From Arthrobacter bambusae (GTDB lineage: Bacteria > Actinomycetota > Actinomycetes > Actinomycetales > Micrococcaceae), in the NCBI RefSeq assembly GCF_022606295.1, contig NZ_JAHHZS010000006.1, positions 62,001-126,000 of the forward strand: a stretch of 64,000 bases of DNA, read 5' to 3'. Position numbers and translations under genes: made by a program. This document shows, piece after piece, positions 8,089 to 16,387 of the stretch. The stretch's first letter is position 1. The number at the start of each line of letters is the position of its first letter. Below the pieces are notes generated by a model. That model did not search any database. It was not told the DNA's origin and worked only from the letters and a program-made list of their open reading frames with translations.

Positions 8089-8769
8089 ATGAGCGCGCCC
8101 GCACGAATCTTCATGATCCGGCACGGCCAGTCCGCCGCCAATGCCGACACGTCCATCTACAACCGTGTGCCCGATTACCGGATCCCGCTGACGGAGCTTG
8201 GCCTCGAGCAGGCACGGACCGCGGGTGAGGCCTTGCGCAGGAAGCTCGACGGCGAACCGGTGTGCGTTTACGTCTCACCGTACCTCCGGGCCTACCAGAC
8301 CCTCGAGGCGCTGAATCTGGGCAGCCTCACCGAACGGGTGATCGAAGAGCCCCGGCTGCGTGAACAGGACTGGGCCAACTTCCAGATCGCCGGGGACATC
8401 GGGGACCAGAAGGAACTCCGCAACCTCTACGGGCACTTCTTCTACCGGTTCCGCGAGGGCGAATCGGGTTCCGATGTGTACGACCGGATTTCGTCCTTCA
8501 TGGAAACCCTGTACCGGCATTGGGAAAAGCCCGACTACGCGCCCAACACCCTGCTGGTGACCCACGGCCTCACGATGCGGCTCTTCTGCATGCGGTGGTT
8601 CCACTGGTCGGTGGAGTACTTCGAATCCCTCAACAACCCGGGCAACGCGGAGCTACGGACACTGATCCGCAACGACCAGGACAAATACGATCTCGACACG
8701 CCGTTCAGCCAGTGGGTGCAGCGCAGCACCGACGAGACCGTGCTGAACGCTCCCCCGGTGGTCTTCTGA
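8089..8769 (+). CDS. Histidine phosphatase family protein
   Basis: A 226-residue phosphoglycerate-mutase-like phosphatase. The catalytic RHG motif is in FMIRHGQSAAN near residue 10, a second conserved arginine is in YVSPYLRAYQT, and the second histidine is in LLVTHGLTMRLF. The protein forms a phosphohistidine intermediate; which phosphate ester it acts on is unknown. It stands alone between the divergent CPBP gene and the convergent DeoR gene. ATG 8089 matches the family start; an in-frame ATG four codons earlier is less likely. Confidence 0.85.
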   Translation: MSAPARIFMIRHGQSAANADTSIYNRVPDYRIPLTELGLEQARTAGEALRRKLDGEPVCVYVSPYLRAYQTLEALNLGSLTERVIEEPRLREQDWANFQIAGDIGDQKELRNLYGHFFYRFREGESGSDVYDRISSFMETLYRHWEKPDYAPNTLLVTHGLTMRLFCMRWFHWSVEYFESLNNPGNAELRTLIRNDQDKYDLDTPFSQWVQRSTDETVLNAPPVVF

Positions 8770-8785
8770 CGGGCAGTTAACGGAG

Positions 8786-9580
8786 CTAGGCGTCCTTGGC
8801 CACGATCACTTCGGTGCCGTTGGCTTCAAATGCCGCCTTGTCCTCAGGCGTGATGCCCGCGTCAGTGATGAGCCGTCGGAATTCGTACCCGGCCATCGCC
8901 GCGAAGGCGCGCTTCCCGATCTTCGTGGAGTCAGCCAGGACATAGGAGTCGGTGGCACGCCGGGCCATGACGGTATTCACCATCGCTTCCCCCTCGTCGG
9001 TGATGGTGGGGCCGATCTTGGGATCGACTCCGTTGACGCCGATGAAGGCGATGTCCAGGGCAACCTTCTGCATGATGACGTCGGTGTAAGGTCCGACGAG
9101 TTCGTAGGATCGCGGATTCAGGATGCCGCCGGTGACCATGATCTTGATGTTGGGGCGCACGGCAAGCTGGGCCGCAATGTTGATGGCGTTGGTGACCACC
9201 GTCAGCATGGGCCTGTTGGAGGGGGCGTTGAGGTCTTCGCGGGTGGACAGCACCTGGGCCAGGGCCGTATTGGTGGTCCCGCCGCTGAGTCCGATCACGG
9301 CCCCGGGCACGATGAGCTCAGAGGCTGCCAAGGCAATCTGTTGCTTGGCTTCGGCGTGATCATCCCGGTTGTAGCGCCCCGGAAGTTCGTAGGCCACTGA
9401 ACCCGTGGTTGCTCCGCCCCGGGTACGGCTCAAGAGCCGTTGCTTGGCGAGGCTGTCCAGGTCGCGGCGCGCCGTGGCCGGCGAGACAGCCAGGCGGGTC
9501 ACGATATCGTCGACCTCGACATGCCCTGACTCGGCGAGGAGATCAAGGATGGCTGTCAGTCGATCGTTGCGGGTCATCAC
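8786..9580 (-). CDS. DeoR-family transcriptional regulator
   Basis: A 264-residue repressor with an N-terminal DeoR helix-turn-helix (HVEVDDIVTRLAVSPATARRD, residues 19-39) and the DeoR-type sugar-phosphate sensor domain, recognisable by GGTTNTALAQ, VTNAINIAAQL, VMVTGG-like and FIGVNGVD segments. DeoR proteins typically respond to a phosphorylated intermediate of the pathway they control. It is the last gene of a five-gene run with a sugar isomerase, two kinases and an aldolase, so it most likely regulates that operon, perhaps through the inverted repeat at 13360-13389. Confidence 0.88.
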   Translation of the reverse strand: MMTRNDRLTAILDLLAESGHVEVDDIVTRLAVSPATARRDLDSLAKQRLLSRTRGGATTGSVAYELPGRYNRDDHAEAKQQIALAASELIVPGAVIGLSGGTTNTALAQVLSTREDLNAPSNRPMLTVVTNAINIAAQLAVRPNIKIMVTGGILNPRSYELVGPYTDVIMQKVALDIAFIGVNGVDPKIGPTITDEGEAMVNTVMARRATDSYVLADSTKIGKRAFAAMAGYEFRRLITDAGITPEDKAAFEANGTEVIVAKDA

Positions 9581-9599
9581 GAACCTTCCGGAATTGGGA

Positions 9600-10439
9600 C
9601 TAATTCACTTTCGCGAACAGCGTCAGCAGACGTGCGGTTTCCAACACCAGCGCGTCCCGTCCGGCCTTGATGTACTTGCGGGAGTCCACCACGGAAGGGT
9701 TGGCATCCAGGTAATCACGGACGGCGCGGGTGAAGAACCCGTTCAAGTGTGTGGATACGTTGATCTTAGTCATACCGGCCCGGATTGCCGCCACCAGCGT
9801 TTCATCCGCCACGCCGGAGGACCCGTGAAGGACGAGCGGAAGCTGGACGGCCTGTTTGAGCCGGGTGATGAGCGCGAGGTCCAGGGCTGCGCTCCGCTGG
9901 GTCATGGCGTGGGAGGACCCGACGGCGACGGCCAGGGCATCGACGCCGGTGGCACCGACGAAGGAACGGGCCTCGGCGGGATCCGTCCGGACTCCCGGAG
10001 CATGGGCACCGTCCTTGCCTCCCACTTTTCCGAGCTCGGCCTCGACGTAGACTCCGCGGTCCTGGGCGTATCCGGCGATCCTCCGCGTGACTTCGACATT
10101 CGAGTCGTAAGGCAAGTGCGCGCCGTCGTACATGACGGACCCGAACCCGAGGTCGACGGCCTGCAGCGCCAGCTCTTCGGATTCGGCGTGGTCCAGGTGG
10201 AGGGCCACGGGCACCGAAGAGTCGCGGGCGATGGACATGGCCCCCCGGGCAATCGGGACGAGCCCGCCGTGGAAACGGACGCAGTTCTCGGAGATTTGCA
10301 GGATCAGCGGGACGCCCGCGGCCTCCGCTCCGGCAACCAGTCCTTCCGCGGTTTCGAGGTGGATGACGTTGAAGGCGCCTTGTCCGATTCCGTTGGCGGC
10401 GGCGGTATCCATGAGTTCCCGTGTACTGACGAGCGTCAC
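9600..10439 (-). CDS. Class II aldolase, tagatose/fructose-bisphosphate type
   Basis: A 279-residue zinc-dependent ketose-bisphosphate aldolase. The active-site region LHLDHAESEE carries the zinc histidine and catalytic aspartate, further ligands lie in EAELGKVGGKDG and LVLHGSSGV, and NVSTHLNGFFTRAVRDYL resembles KbaY/GatY more than housekeeping Fba. The enzyme would split a sugar 1,6-bisphosphate into dihydroxyacetone phosphate and glyceraldehyde 3-phosphate. It overlaps the upstream PfkB gene by four bases, implying translational coupling. Tagatose versus fructose specificity cannot be decided from sequence alone. Confidence 0.85.
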   Translation of the reverse strand: MTLVSTRELMDTAAANGIGQGAFNVIHLETAEGLVAGAEAAGVPLILQISENCVRFHGGLVPIARGAMSIARDSSVPVALHLDHAESEELALQAVDLGFGSVMYDGAHLPYDSNVEVTRRIAGYAQDRGVYVEAELGKVGGKDGAHAPGVRTDPAEARSFVGATGVDALAVAVGSSHAMTQRSAALDLALITRLKQAVQLPLVLHGSSGVADETLVAAIRAGMTKINVSTHLNGFFTRAVRDYLDANPSVVDSRKYIKAGRDALVLETARLLTLFAKVN

Positions 10440-11407
10440 CGGGTCTCCTTCCAGCTGAGAATGAGTTGGTCTTCGAGGTCCGCGTAAAGCGGCGAGATCT
10501 CGCCGGCGGCAGGCATGAGCACCGCGGCGGCGGACCAGGCCGTTGCCCGGCGGAGGATCGTGGGGATGTCGGTGATCCCGTCGGCGAGCGCGACGGCGGC
10601 AGCCGCCACTCCGGCGTCGCCGGCTCCCGTGGGGTTGCCGCTGAGCGGTTCCGGGAGCCGTGCGCTCCAGTAGCCTCCGGGAGCCGCATCGTGGAACGCA
10701 AGCATCCCTTCGGCGCCGGCACTGACCAGGACGGTCTTCGCTCCGAGGGCGATCAGTCGCCGTGCTGCGACGTCAAGGCTGCTTTCCCCTGTTGCTTCGA
10801 GGAGTTCGTGGTTGTTGGGTTTGAGGAGGTCCGCCCCGGCCCGCGCTGCCGCGACGATCCCGGGACCGGAGGTGTCGACGACGGCGGGAATCCCGGCGTC
10901 GTGCGCCAGGCGCACCAGCGCGGGGTAGAAGTCGGCGGGCGCACCGGGCGGCAGGCTCCCGGAACCGACAAGCACTCCCGCGCTTTGCCCGTCCGGGTTG
11001 TCGATGTGCAGGGCGTCGACGACGGCGGCGGCGAGCGCCTGCCATTCGGATGGTTGGAGGGGACTCCCCTCTTCATTGAAGATGGACGTTTCGCCGCCCA
11101 CCGTATCGACGAGGGCGATGCTGCGCCGGGTGTCCGCGGCGACTGGAATCAGGCGATGCGGCACGCCGCTGCTGCGGAGTTCGGCGGCAAATTCGGCACC
11201 GGCCGCGCCTCCCGAGGGCGCGAGCGCCAGCACGGGATGGCCCAGCTGGTGGGCCACTCGCGCGACGTTGAGGCCCTTTCCGCCTGCGCGGCTGAGGGGT
11301 GCGGCAACGCGATGGCTTGCTCCGGGGGTGATCCCGGCGACGTGGTAGCTGAGGTCGATGGCCGGATTGGGCGTGACGGTGATGACCCGTTTGATGGCCC
11401 CGTTCAT
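10436..11407 (-). CDS. PfkB-family sugar-phosphate kinase (1-phosphofructokinase/LacC type)
   Basis: A 323-residue ribokinase-superfamily kinase. The start VITVTPNPAIDLSYH and GGKGLNVARV are signatures of the LacC/FruK hexose-phosphate kinase branch, and the ATP-site motif NPTGAGDAGVAAA with the catalytic aspartate lies near the C-terminus. It would phosphorylate tagatose 6-phosphate or fructose 1-phosphate to the bisphosphate used by the downstream aldolase. ATG 11407 is chosen because it overlaps the ROK stop by four bases; the longer frame is antisense-like and unconserved. Confidence 0.87.
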   Translation of the reverse strand: MNGAIKRVITVTPNPAIDLSYHVAGITPGASHRVAAPLSRAGGKGLNVARVAHQLGHPVLALAPSGGAAGAEFAAELRSSGVPHRLIPVAADTRRSIALVDTVGGETSIFNEEGSPLQPSEWQALAAAVVDALHIDNPDGQSAGVLVGSGSLPPGAPADFYPALVRLAHDAGIPAVVDTSGPGIVAAARAGADLLKPNNHELLEATGESSLDVAARRLIALGAKTVLVSAGAEGMLAFHDAAPGGYWSARLPEPLSGNPTGAGDAGVAAAAVALADGITDIPTILRRATAWSAAAVLMPAAGEISPLYADLEDQLILSWKETR

Positions 11408-12354
11408 CGGCCCGACCCCGTGCCGGAAGCGGCCTTCGCAGCCGGGAGCAATGCCCGGGCCCTCATGGCGGCGCCGAGCAAACCCGCATCCTGTCCCAAC
11501 TGGGCGCGCATGATGATGGGCCGCCGTTGGAAGTCGAGCAGCTCGTCGAGGCGCGAACGCAGCGGCTGGAGGAGCCCTTCCCCCGCTTCGGCCAGTCCGC
11601 CGCCCACCACCACTGCCTCGGTGCCGATGATGCTGACGCATTGGCTGAGGCTGAAGGCGAGGGCGTCCACGGCGTCGGCCCAGATCCGGGCCGCAAGTGG
11701 GTCGCCGGCTGTGGCCCGTTCGAGGACTTCACGGGCGCCGGCGCGCGGAGTGCCGGCTTTGTCGCTGTAACGCCGGGCGATCGCTCCGGCGGAGCCGACT
11801 GCCTCAAGGATCGTGTGGCCCGGACCGTCGGGGTCCGGAACGAGGGCGTGGCCCAGTTCCCCGGCGAAGCCGCCCGCGCGCACCGGGTATCCGTCGGAGA
11901 TGACGGCGGCGGCGATGCCGGTGCCGACCACCATCACCACGACGTTTCGAAAGTCCTTGGCGGCTCCGAAGCGGCATTCGGCTTCGGCCGCCGTGCTGAC
12001 GTCATGCCCGAAGGAGACCGGCATTCCGAGGCGCTGCGCGGCTTTATCCCCGAAGGGAAAGTTCCGCCAGCCCAGGTTCGCCGAATAGATCCCCACTCCG
12101 GTGTCGGAGTCCACGATTCCCGGAACCACGATGCACGCGGCCTTCGCCGGGTGGCCGGGGAACTCGGCGGCAAATTCCGACGCCAAGCCCTCGACGGCGT
12201 CCAGGATCGCCTCGCCCGGGCGCAAGGGATCGTGCGGCGTGGCGGTGCGGCGCAGGCCAAGGACATTCCCGGCCGTGTCCACAAGGCCTGCCTTCAGATC
12301 CGTCCCGCCCACGTCGAAGGCCAGGACTGCGGATTCAGCGGCTCCGAGAACCAT
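11404..12354 (-). CDS. ROK-family sugar kinase
   Basis: A 316-residue protein of the ROK (repressor, ORF, kinase) family without a DNA-binding domain, so a kinase. The phosphate-binding motif FDVGGTDLKAGLVD opens the protein and the catalytic region includes VSFGHDVSTAAEAECRFG and GTGIAAAVI. The C-x-C-G-x-x-G-C zinc motif that follows GELGH in most ROK kinases is absent: the region reads GELGHALVPDPDGPGHT. It may phosphorylate an amino sugar or hexose as the first step of this operon. The start lies eight bases from the stop of the upstream SIS gene, and the end overlaps the PfkB gene. Confidence 0.83.
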   Translation of the reverse strand: MVLGAAESAVLAFDVGGTDLKAGLVDTAGNVLGLRRTATPHDPLRPGEAILDAVEGLASEFAAEFPGHPAKAACIVVPGIVDSDTGVGIYSANLGWRNFPFGDKAAQRLGMPVSFGHDVSTAAEAECRFGAAKDFRNVVVMVVGTGIAAAVISDGYPVRAGGFAGELGHALVPDPDGPGHTILEAVGSAGAIARRYSDKAGTPRAGAREVLERATAGDPLAARIWADAVDALAFSLSQCVSIIGTEAVVVGGGLAEAGEGLLQPLRSRLDELLDFQRRPIIMRAQLGQDAGLLGAAMRARALLPAAKAASGTGSGR

Positions 12355-12362
12355 GGGATTGC

Positions 12363-13295
12363 CTAAGCCGTGGCGTTCAGGACAACAGAGCGCGTCAGGT
12401 TGCGCGGCAGATCGGGATTGAGGCCGCGCACGCGTGCCCGCTCCAGCGTGACCTTATGGACCCGGGCCAGCTCGGCGAGCGGGTGCTTGCCGGTGTGGAC
12501 GTAGAGGGCGCCGGTGCGGCTCATGTCGGCATCCAGGCCCTCGGGCTGCGGGCCGAAGATCCACGTCACCCGGCCAGGGGCCGCGATGGAGATGGGACCG
12601 TGCCGGTATTCCATTGCCGGATAGGATTCGGTCCATCCCTGCACCGCTTCGCGCATCTTGAGGCCGGCTTCGTGGGCCAGGCCAACGGTCCAGCCGGTAC
12701 CGAGGAAGGTGAACTGTTCGGCGTCGAGCAGCTCCTGGGAAACGGCTTCGGTCACAGCGGTACGGGCGTCCTCGATTGCCTCGCCGAGTTCGATGCCCAG
12801 GCTCGCGAGGAGGTACACCAGGGCGGTCGTGGCGAAGCGGGTCTGGACCACCGACTTCTCGTCCGCGTAGGGAAGGCCGATCACGACGTCGGCCAGCGTG
12901 GTGATGGGCGAATCCATGTCCCCGATCACCGCGATGGTGCGGACTTTCCCACGCAAGGCCTCGAGGAGTTCAAGCACCTCCGTGGTGGTTCCGGAGCGCG
13001 TAATGGCGATGACGGCGTCGTATTGGCGGCCGGCACTGTTGTGATTGAGGAAGGCTTCCGACGCTGCGAACGCGTCGGTGACGCCTTTGCCCGCGGCTTC
13101 GCGGGCAGCGGCATAGCTCTGCGCCATGAACCACGAAGTACCGCAACCGACGACGGCGATCCGCTCACCGTCAGCGGGAAGCAGGCGCCCTGCCTTGGCT
13201 TGCTCAAGTTCGCATTGCCCGATGGCCCGCTGCCAGACCTCGGGCTGCGAAACAAGCTCTTCTTCCATGAAGGCCCCGAGGGTGTTGTTACTCAT
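12363..13295 (-). CDS. SIS-domain sugar isomerase/deaminase (AgaS-like)
   Basis: About 310 residues with two SIS (sugar isomerase) domains. Phosphosugar-binding motifs appear as VVGCGTSWFMAQSYA and ITRSGTTTEVLELLEA in the first half. The arrangement resembles AgaS and GlmS-like aminosugar deaminases/isomerases, which turn galactosamine 6-phosphate into tagatose 6-phosphate, a fitting partner for the downstream kinase and aldolase. It is the first gene of the operon. The start at 13295 (MSNNTLG) matches related proteins; in-frame ATG codons at 13307 and 13346 are alternatives. Substrate assignment is inference from context. Confidence 0.8.
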   Translation of the reverse strand: MSNNTLGAFMEEELVSQPEVWQRAIGQCELEQAKAGRLLPADGERIAVVGCGTSWFMAQSYAAAREAAGKGVTDAFAASEAFLNHNSAGRQYDAVIAITRSGTTTEVLELLEALRGKVRTIAVIGDMDSPITTLADVVIGLPYADEKSVVQTRFATTALVYLLASLGIELGEAIEDARTAVTEAVSQELLDAEQFTFLGTGWTVGLAHEAGLKMREAVQGWTESYPAMEYRHGPISIAAPGRVTWIFGPQPEGLDADMSRTGALYVHTGKHPLAELARVHKVTLERARVRGLNPDLPRNLTRSVVLNATA

Positions 13296-13359
13296 CGCAC
13301 TTACCATTCCTGTCCGCGCTTCTTCGACGCACTCTTCAACACTCAACCATTTGACGTTT

Positions 13360-13389
13360 TATGATCCATATAAACACTAAACGATCATA
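13360..13389. promoter_or_regulatory. Candidate operator upstream of the sugar operon
   Basis: TATGATC at 13360-13366 and its exact complement GATCATA at 13383-13389 are centred 23 bases apart, about two helical turns, in the AT-rich region 65-94 bases before the SIS gene. This is the only strongly AT-rich stretch nearby, so the promoter probably lies here. The DeoR protein of the operon is the likely ligand, by position only. Confidence 0.4.
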
Positions 13390-13431
13390 TTCAATCGCAC
13401 AAGGATCGCGGAGGGCTTCAGCGCGCCGCGC

Positions 13432-13474
13432 AAAAAAGCAGGGCCCCTCCATCTGGAGGAACCCTGCTTTTGCG
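13432..13474 (-). terminator. Rho-independent terminator after hutI
   Basis: On the minus strand, a stem pairing GCAGGG..CCTCC with GGAGG..CCCTGC (loop AGAT) is followed immediately by TTTTTTG. It lies about 16 bases after the hutI stop and is the most classical intrinsic terminator in the window. Confidence 0.85.
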
Positions 13475-13489
13475 TGCCGGATTGAGTTG

Positions 13490-14713
13490 CTACACCGCCC
13501 GGACACCCGCCCGCCACACCGCGAAAGTCAGCGGAATACCGGGCCTGTACGCCAAGTGCGTGGCCGACGGCGCCTTGAGCATGTGCAGGTCGGCGCGGTG
13601 CCCGACGGCGATCGAACCCACCGCGCGTTCGCCGTCGACGTCGTTGCCCGACTCCCTGCCGAGCGCGAGAGCACCGCCATACGTCGCGGCCCGGACGGCC
13701 TCGTGGACGCTCAGGTGCATCTGCAGCACCGCCGTGGTGACGCAGAAGGCGATGGAACTCGTGTAGGAGGTGCCCGGATTGCAGTTCGCGGCCAAGGCGA
13801 TCTGCACCCCGGCGTCGATCAAGGCGCGGCCCGGGGCGAGCGGCTGGCGGGTGGAAAGATCGCAAGCGGGCAGGCAGGTGGCAACCGTGCCGCGCGTGCC
13901 CGTTCCGGTGGAGGCATCCCAACCGCCCCAGGTTCCGGCGAGCGCTTCGATGTCCGCGGCCGAAAGGTAATTGACGTGGTCGACGCTGGCGGCACCGAAC
14001 TCCACGGCCAACTGCACGCCGGGCCCCTCACCCAGTTGGTTGCCGTGCACACGCAGGCCCAGGCCCGCGTCGCGGCACGCGGTCAGGACCCGGCGCGATT
14101 GCTCCTCGGTGAAAGCGCCGCGCTCGCAGAAGACATCGGCCCACTGGACGTACGGGCGGACTGCGTCGAGCATCGGACCGCAGACGAGGTCCGTGTATTC
14201 CTCGGCGTCGGCTCCGGCCGGGACCAGGTGCGCGCCGAGGTAGGTGACTTCATCGACGGTCGCCGCCGCGATGCGTGCGCTGCGGGCCTCGTTCTCCAGG
14301 TCCAGTCCATAGCCGGTCTTGCTCTCGAGGTAGGTGGTGCCTTGGGAGACGGCTTCGGCCACGCGCCCGGCGGCGAGCCGGGTCAGTTCCCCATCGCTCG
14401 CGGCCCGCGTCGCGCCGGTGGTGACGGCGATGCCGCCGGCGCTGTAGCTCTGGCCGGCCATCCGTGCCTCGAATTCGGCGGTGCGGTCCCCGGCGAAGAT
14501 CAGGTGTGAGTGCGAGTCAACCCAGCCCGGGAGCACGGCGCGGCCTTCCGCGTCCACGTGCTGATCGGCCGAGGGAGCCTCCGACGCCGGACCGATCCAG
14601 GAAATCCGCTCACCTTCGATCACGACGGCGGCGTCCTTGAGGACGCGGTGCCCAGCGTCCTGGGTCATCAGTTCGCCGATGTTGCTGATTAGTGTGCTCG
14701 TCTGCCCGCTCAT
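13490..14713 (-). CDS. hutI: Imidazolonepropionase
   Basis: A 407-residue amidohydrolase that opens 4-imidazolone-5-propanoate to N-formimino-L-glutamate, the third step of histidine breakdown. The metal motif WVDSHSHLIFAGDRTAEFEAR, the YLESKTGYGLD segment, the second metal site around VHGNQLGEGPG and VDHVNYL, and the CNPGTSYTSS loop are all diagnostic. ATG 14713 lies 11 bases after the FAD-oxidoreductase stop; the in-frame ATG at 14743 would overlap that gene. The other hut genes (hutU, hutH) are not in the window, so this copy is separated from or distal to them. Confidence 0.93.
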   Translation of the reverse strand: MSGQTSTLISNIGELMTQDAGHRVLKDAAVVIEGERISWIGPASEAPSADQHVDAEGRAVLPGWVDSHSHLIFAGDRTAEFEARMAGQSYSAGGIAVTTGATRAASDGELTRLAAGRVAEAVSQGTTYLESKTGYGLDLENEARSARIAAATVDEVTYLGAHLVPAGADAEEYTDLVCGPMLDAVRPYVQWADVFCERGAFTEEQSRRVLTACRDAGLGLRVHGNQLGEGPGVQLAVEFGAASVDHVNYLSAADIEALAGTWGGWDASTGTGTRGTVATCLPACDLSTRQPLAPGRALIDAGVQIALAANCNPGTSYTSSIAFCVTTAVLQMHLSVHEAVRAATYGGALALGRESGNDVDGERAVGSIAVGHRADLHMLKAPSATHLAYRPGIPLTFAVWRAGVRAV

Positions 14714-14724
14714 GAACCTATTGT

Positions 14725-15822
14725 TCAACGGCGGATGGACCATCGGGCCGCTGCGAGCTCCCTCGGTGTCCGGGATGCCGGACTAGTGCCGGATGCATAG
14801 TCCAGGATTTCCGCGGCTGCGAGCTCCGCGATGGCGGACGAGGTCTGGAAACCGTAGCCGCCCTGCCCCGCAAGCCAGAAGAAGCCGGGAGCCTCGGCGT
14901 CGAAACCCACCACCGGCACCCCGTCGGCGGCTTCCGTGCGCAACCCGGTCCAGGCTTTGGCCACTGCGCGGATGCCCAACGAGGTGATCGAATTCAACCG
15001 GGTCACGAGTTCTTCCACGTCGCCGGGCCGCGGTTGCGCGTCTTCAGGGCCGCTCGGCACCGTCTCCGACGGCGAAATGAGCACCTGTCCGCCCTCGCGC
15101 CGGAAGTAGTACGTGTCATCAGCGGCGCACACCATGGGGCTCCCGGGCGGAAGCGGGTGCTCGACGTCGACGATGGCCGCCGTGCGCCGGAACGGCTGCA
15201 AGCCCAGCTTCTCCACCCCGCTGAGCACCGCGAGTTCATCTGCCCAGGCACCTGCCGCGTTGACGACGACGGCCGACTGGAAGGCTTCCAGCCCGGCGCC
15301 CACTTGCCAGCCGGAGCCGAGGCGTTGGGCCGAATGGACCTTGGCGCCGGTGATGATGTCCACTCCCCCGGCCTCGGCACGTTGCCGGTGGTCCTCCAAG
15401 AGCACTGGCGTGTTGCAGGCGAATGACTCTGTATCCAGGCCAGCTGCAGTGAAAGCCCCGGGGTTCAGGGCCGGGCACAGCTTGAGGGCTTCGGCATGCG
15501 TGATGGGGTGCATGTGCCCGCTGGCTGCTGCCTTGACGGTGGCTTCGTCGCCCACCAACATGAACGAGCGCGGTTCCAGCACCGGTACCGGCAGTGCTGC
15601 GTCGCGGGCCGCCATCAGCTCCAGCGTGCGGACGGTGAGTTCCTGCACGACGGCGGGTCCGTAGCTGGGGATCAGCTGCCGGGCCGAGCGGGAGGACGTG
15701 TGGTAGGCCAGTGTCTGTTCGGCTTCCACCAGGGCCACCGAACACTGGCCTGCCAGCGCTGACGCGAGCGACAACCCCGCGATGCCTCCCCCGACAATTA
15801 CCACATCATAATTTGCAGCCAT
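14725..15822 (-). CDS. FAD-dependent amino-acid oxidase/dehydrogenase
   Basis: A 365-residue DAO-family flavoprotein. The dinucleotide-binding motif DVVIVGGGIAGLSLASAL is at the N-terminus, followed by VEAEQTLAYHTSSRSARQL, where the S-R-S-A segment resembles D-arginine dehydrogenases of the DauA type, and the FAD-contact motif FFWLAGQGGYGFQTSSA near the C-terminus. It likely oxidises a D-amino acid or a secondary amine. It sits 11 bases before hutI and 40 bases after the PNPOx-like gene, so it is probably part of a catabolic transcript. The substrate is not certain. Confidence 0.8.
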   Translation of the reverse strand: MAANYDVVIVGGGIAGLSLASALAGQCSVALVEAEQTLAYHTSSRSARQLIPSYGPAVVQELTVRTLELMAARDAALPVPVLEPRSFMLVGDEATVKAAASGHMHPITHAEALKLCPALNPGAFTAAGLDTESFACNTPVLLEDHRQRAEAGGVDIITGAKVHSAQRLGSGWQVGAGLEAFQSAVVVNAAGAWADELAVLSGVEKLGLQPFRRTAAIVDVEHPLPPGSPMVCAADDTYYFRREGGQVLISPSETVPSGPEDAQPRPGDVEELVTRLNSITSLGIRAVAKAWTGLRTEAADGVPVVGFDAEAPGFFWLAGQGGYGFQTSSAIAELAAAEILDYASGTSPASRTPRELAAARWSIRR

Positions 15823-15862
15823 TCCCCCATCCTGTCAGCGCGCAGGCCCAGATGCGAGGGGG

Positions 15863-16333
15863 CTACTCCGTGGCGGAGGGTTTGATGCCGCTGTAGGGAG
15901 TCCACCACGTGAGCGGCTCCGTGACGGTGAAGCGCCGCCCGGAGATCGAATCCGCGGGAACCCGCACGAAATGGTCCTTCTTGCCGGATTCCCAAGGAAA
16001 CAGGGGCAGCGAGAACGAGTTGATGACGTCGTCCAGCTGTTTGACGGGCGCCGCCTTCCCGTGGAGGACAACACTCCATGCGACGCCGGTGTTGGGGTCG
16101 ACGCCGTCGACTTCCATGGCTACCGGGAATTCGCCCAAGGCCGCGGCGAGCTTTGTGCCCGCCCCGGTCCGGAAGACAACCGTCCCTTGGTCCACGGTGT
16201 AATTGATCGGAAAAATGTCAGGGTGGTCTCCGAGCCACACGGCCAGCCTGCCGACGGACACGCCCCTCAGGAGATTCCAGCATTGCTGCGAATCCAACAC
16301 CTCGGTTACACGTTGTGCTGCATCTTTGTCCAT
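15863..16333 (-). CDS. Pyridoxamine 5'-phosphate oxidase-like flavin protein
   Basis: A 156-residue split-barrel protein of the PNPOx-like superfamily. The segment RGVSVGRLAVWLGDHPDIFPINYTVD is typical of the actinobacterial small FMN- or F420-binding members, with VVFRTGAGTKLAAAL following. Such proteins reduce or oxidise small cofactors; the exact reaction is unknown. ATG 16333 is preferred over an upstream in-frame ATG because the first 16 residues of the longer form are unconserved. It lies 54 bases after the GH4 stop. Confidence 0.78.
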   Translation of the reverse strand: MDKDAAQRVTEVLDSQQCWNLLRGVSVGRLAVWLGDHPDIFPINYTVDQGTVVFRTGAGTKLAAALGEFPVAMEVDGVDPNTGVAWSVVLHGKAAPVKQLDDVINSFSLPLFPWESGKKDHFVRVPADSISGRRFTVTEPLTWWTPYSGIKPSATE

Positions 16334-16387
16334 GCTGCAGATACTAGGCCTCCGATCCCCCTCGGGACAGGGCTGAGGCAAAGGGGT

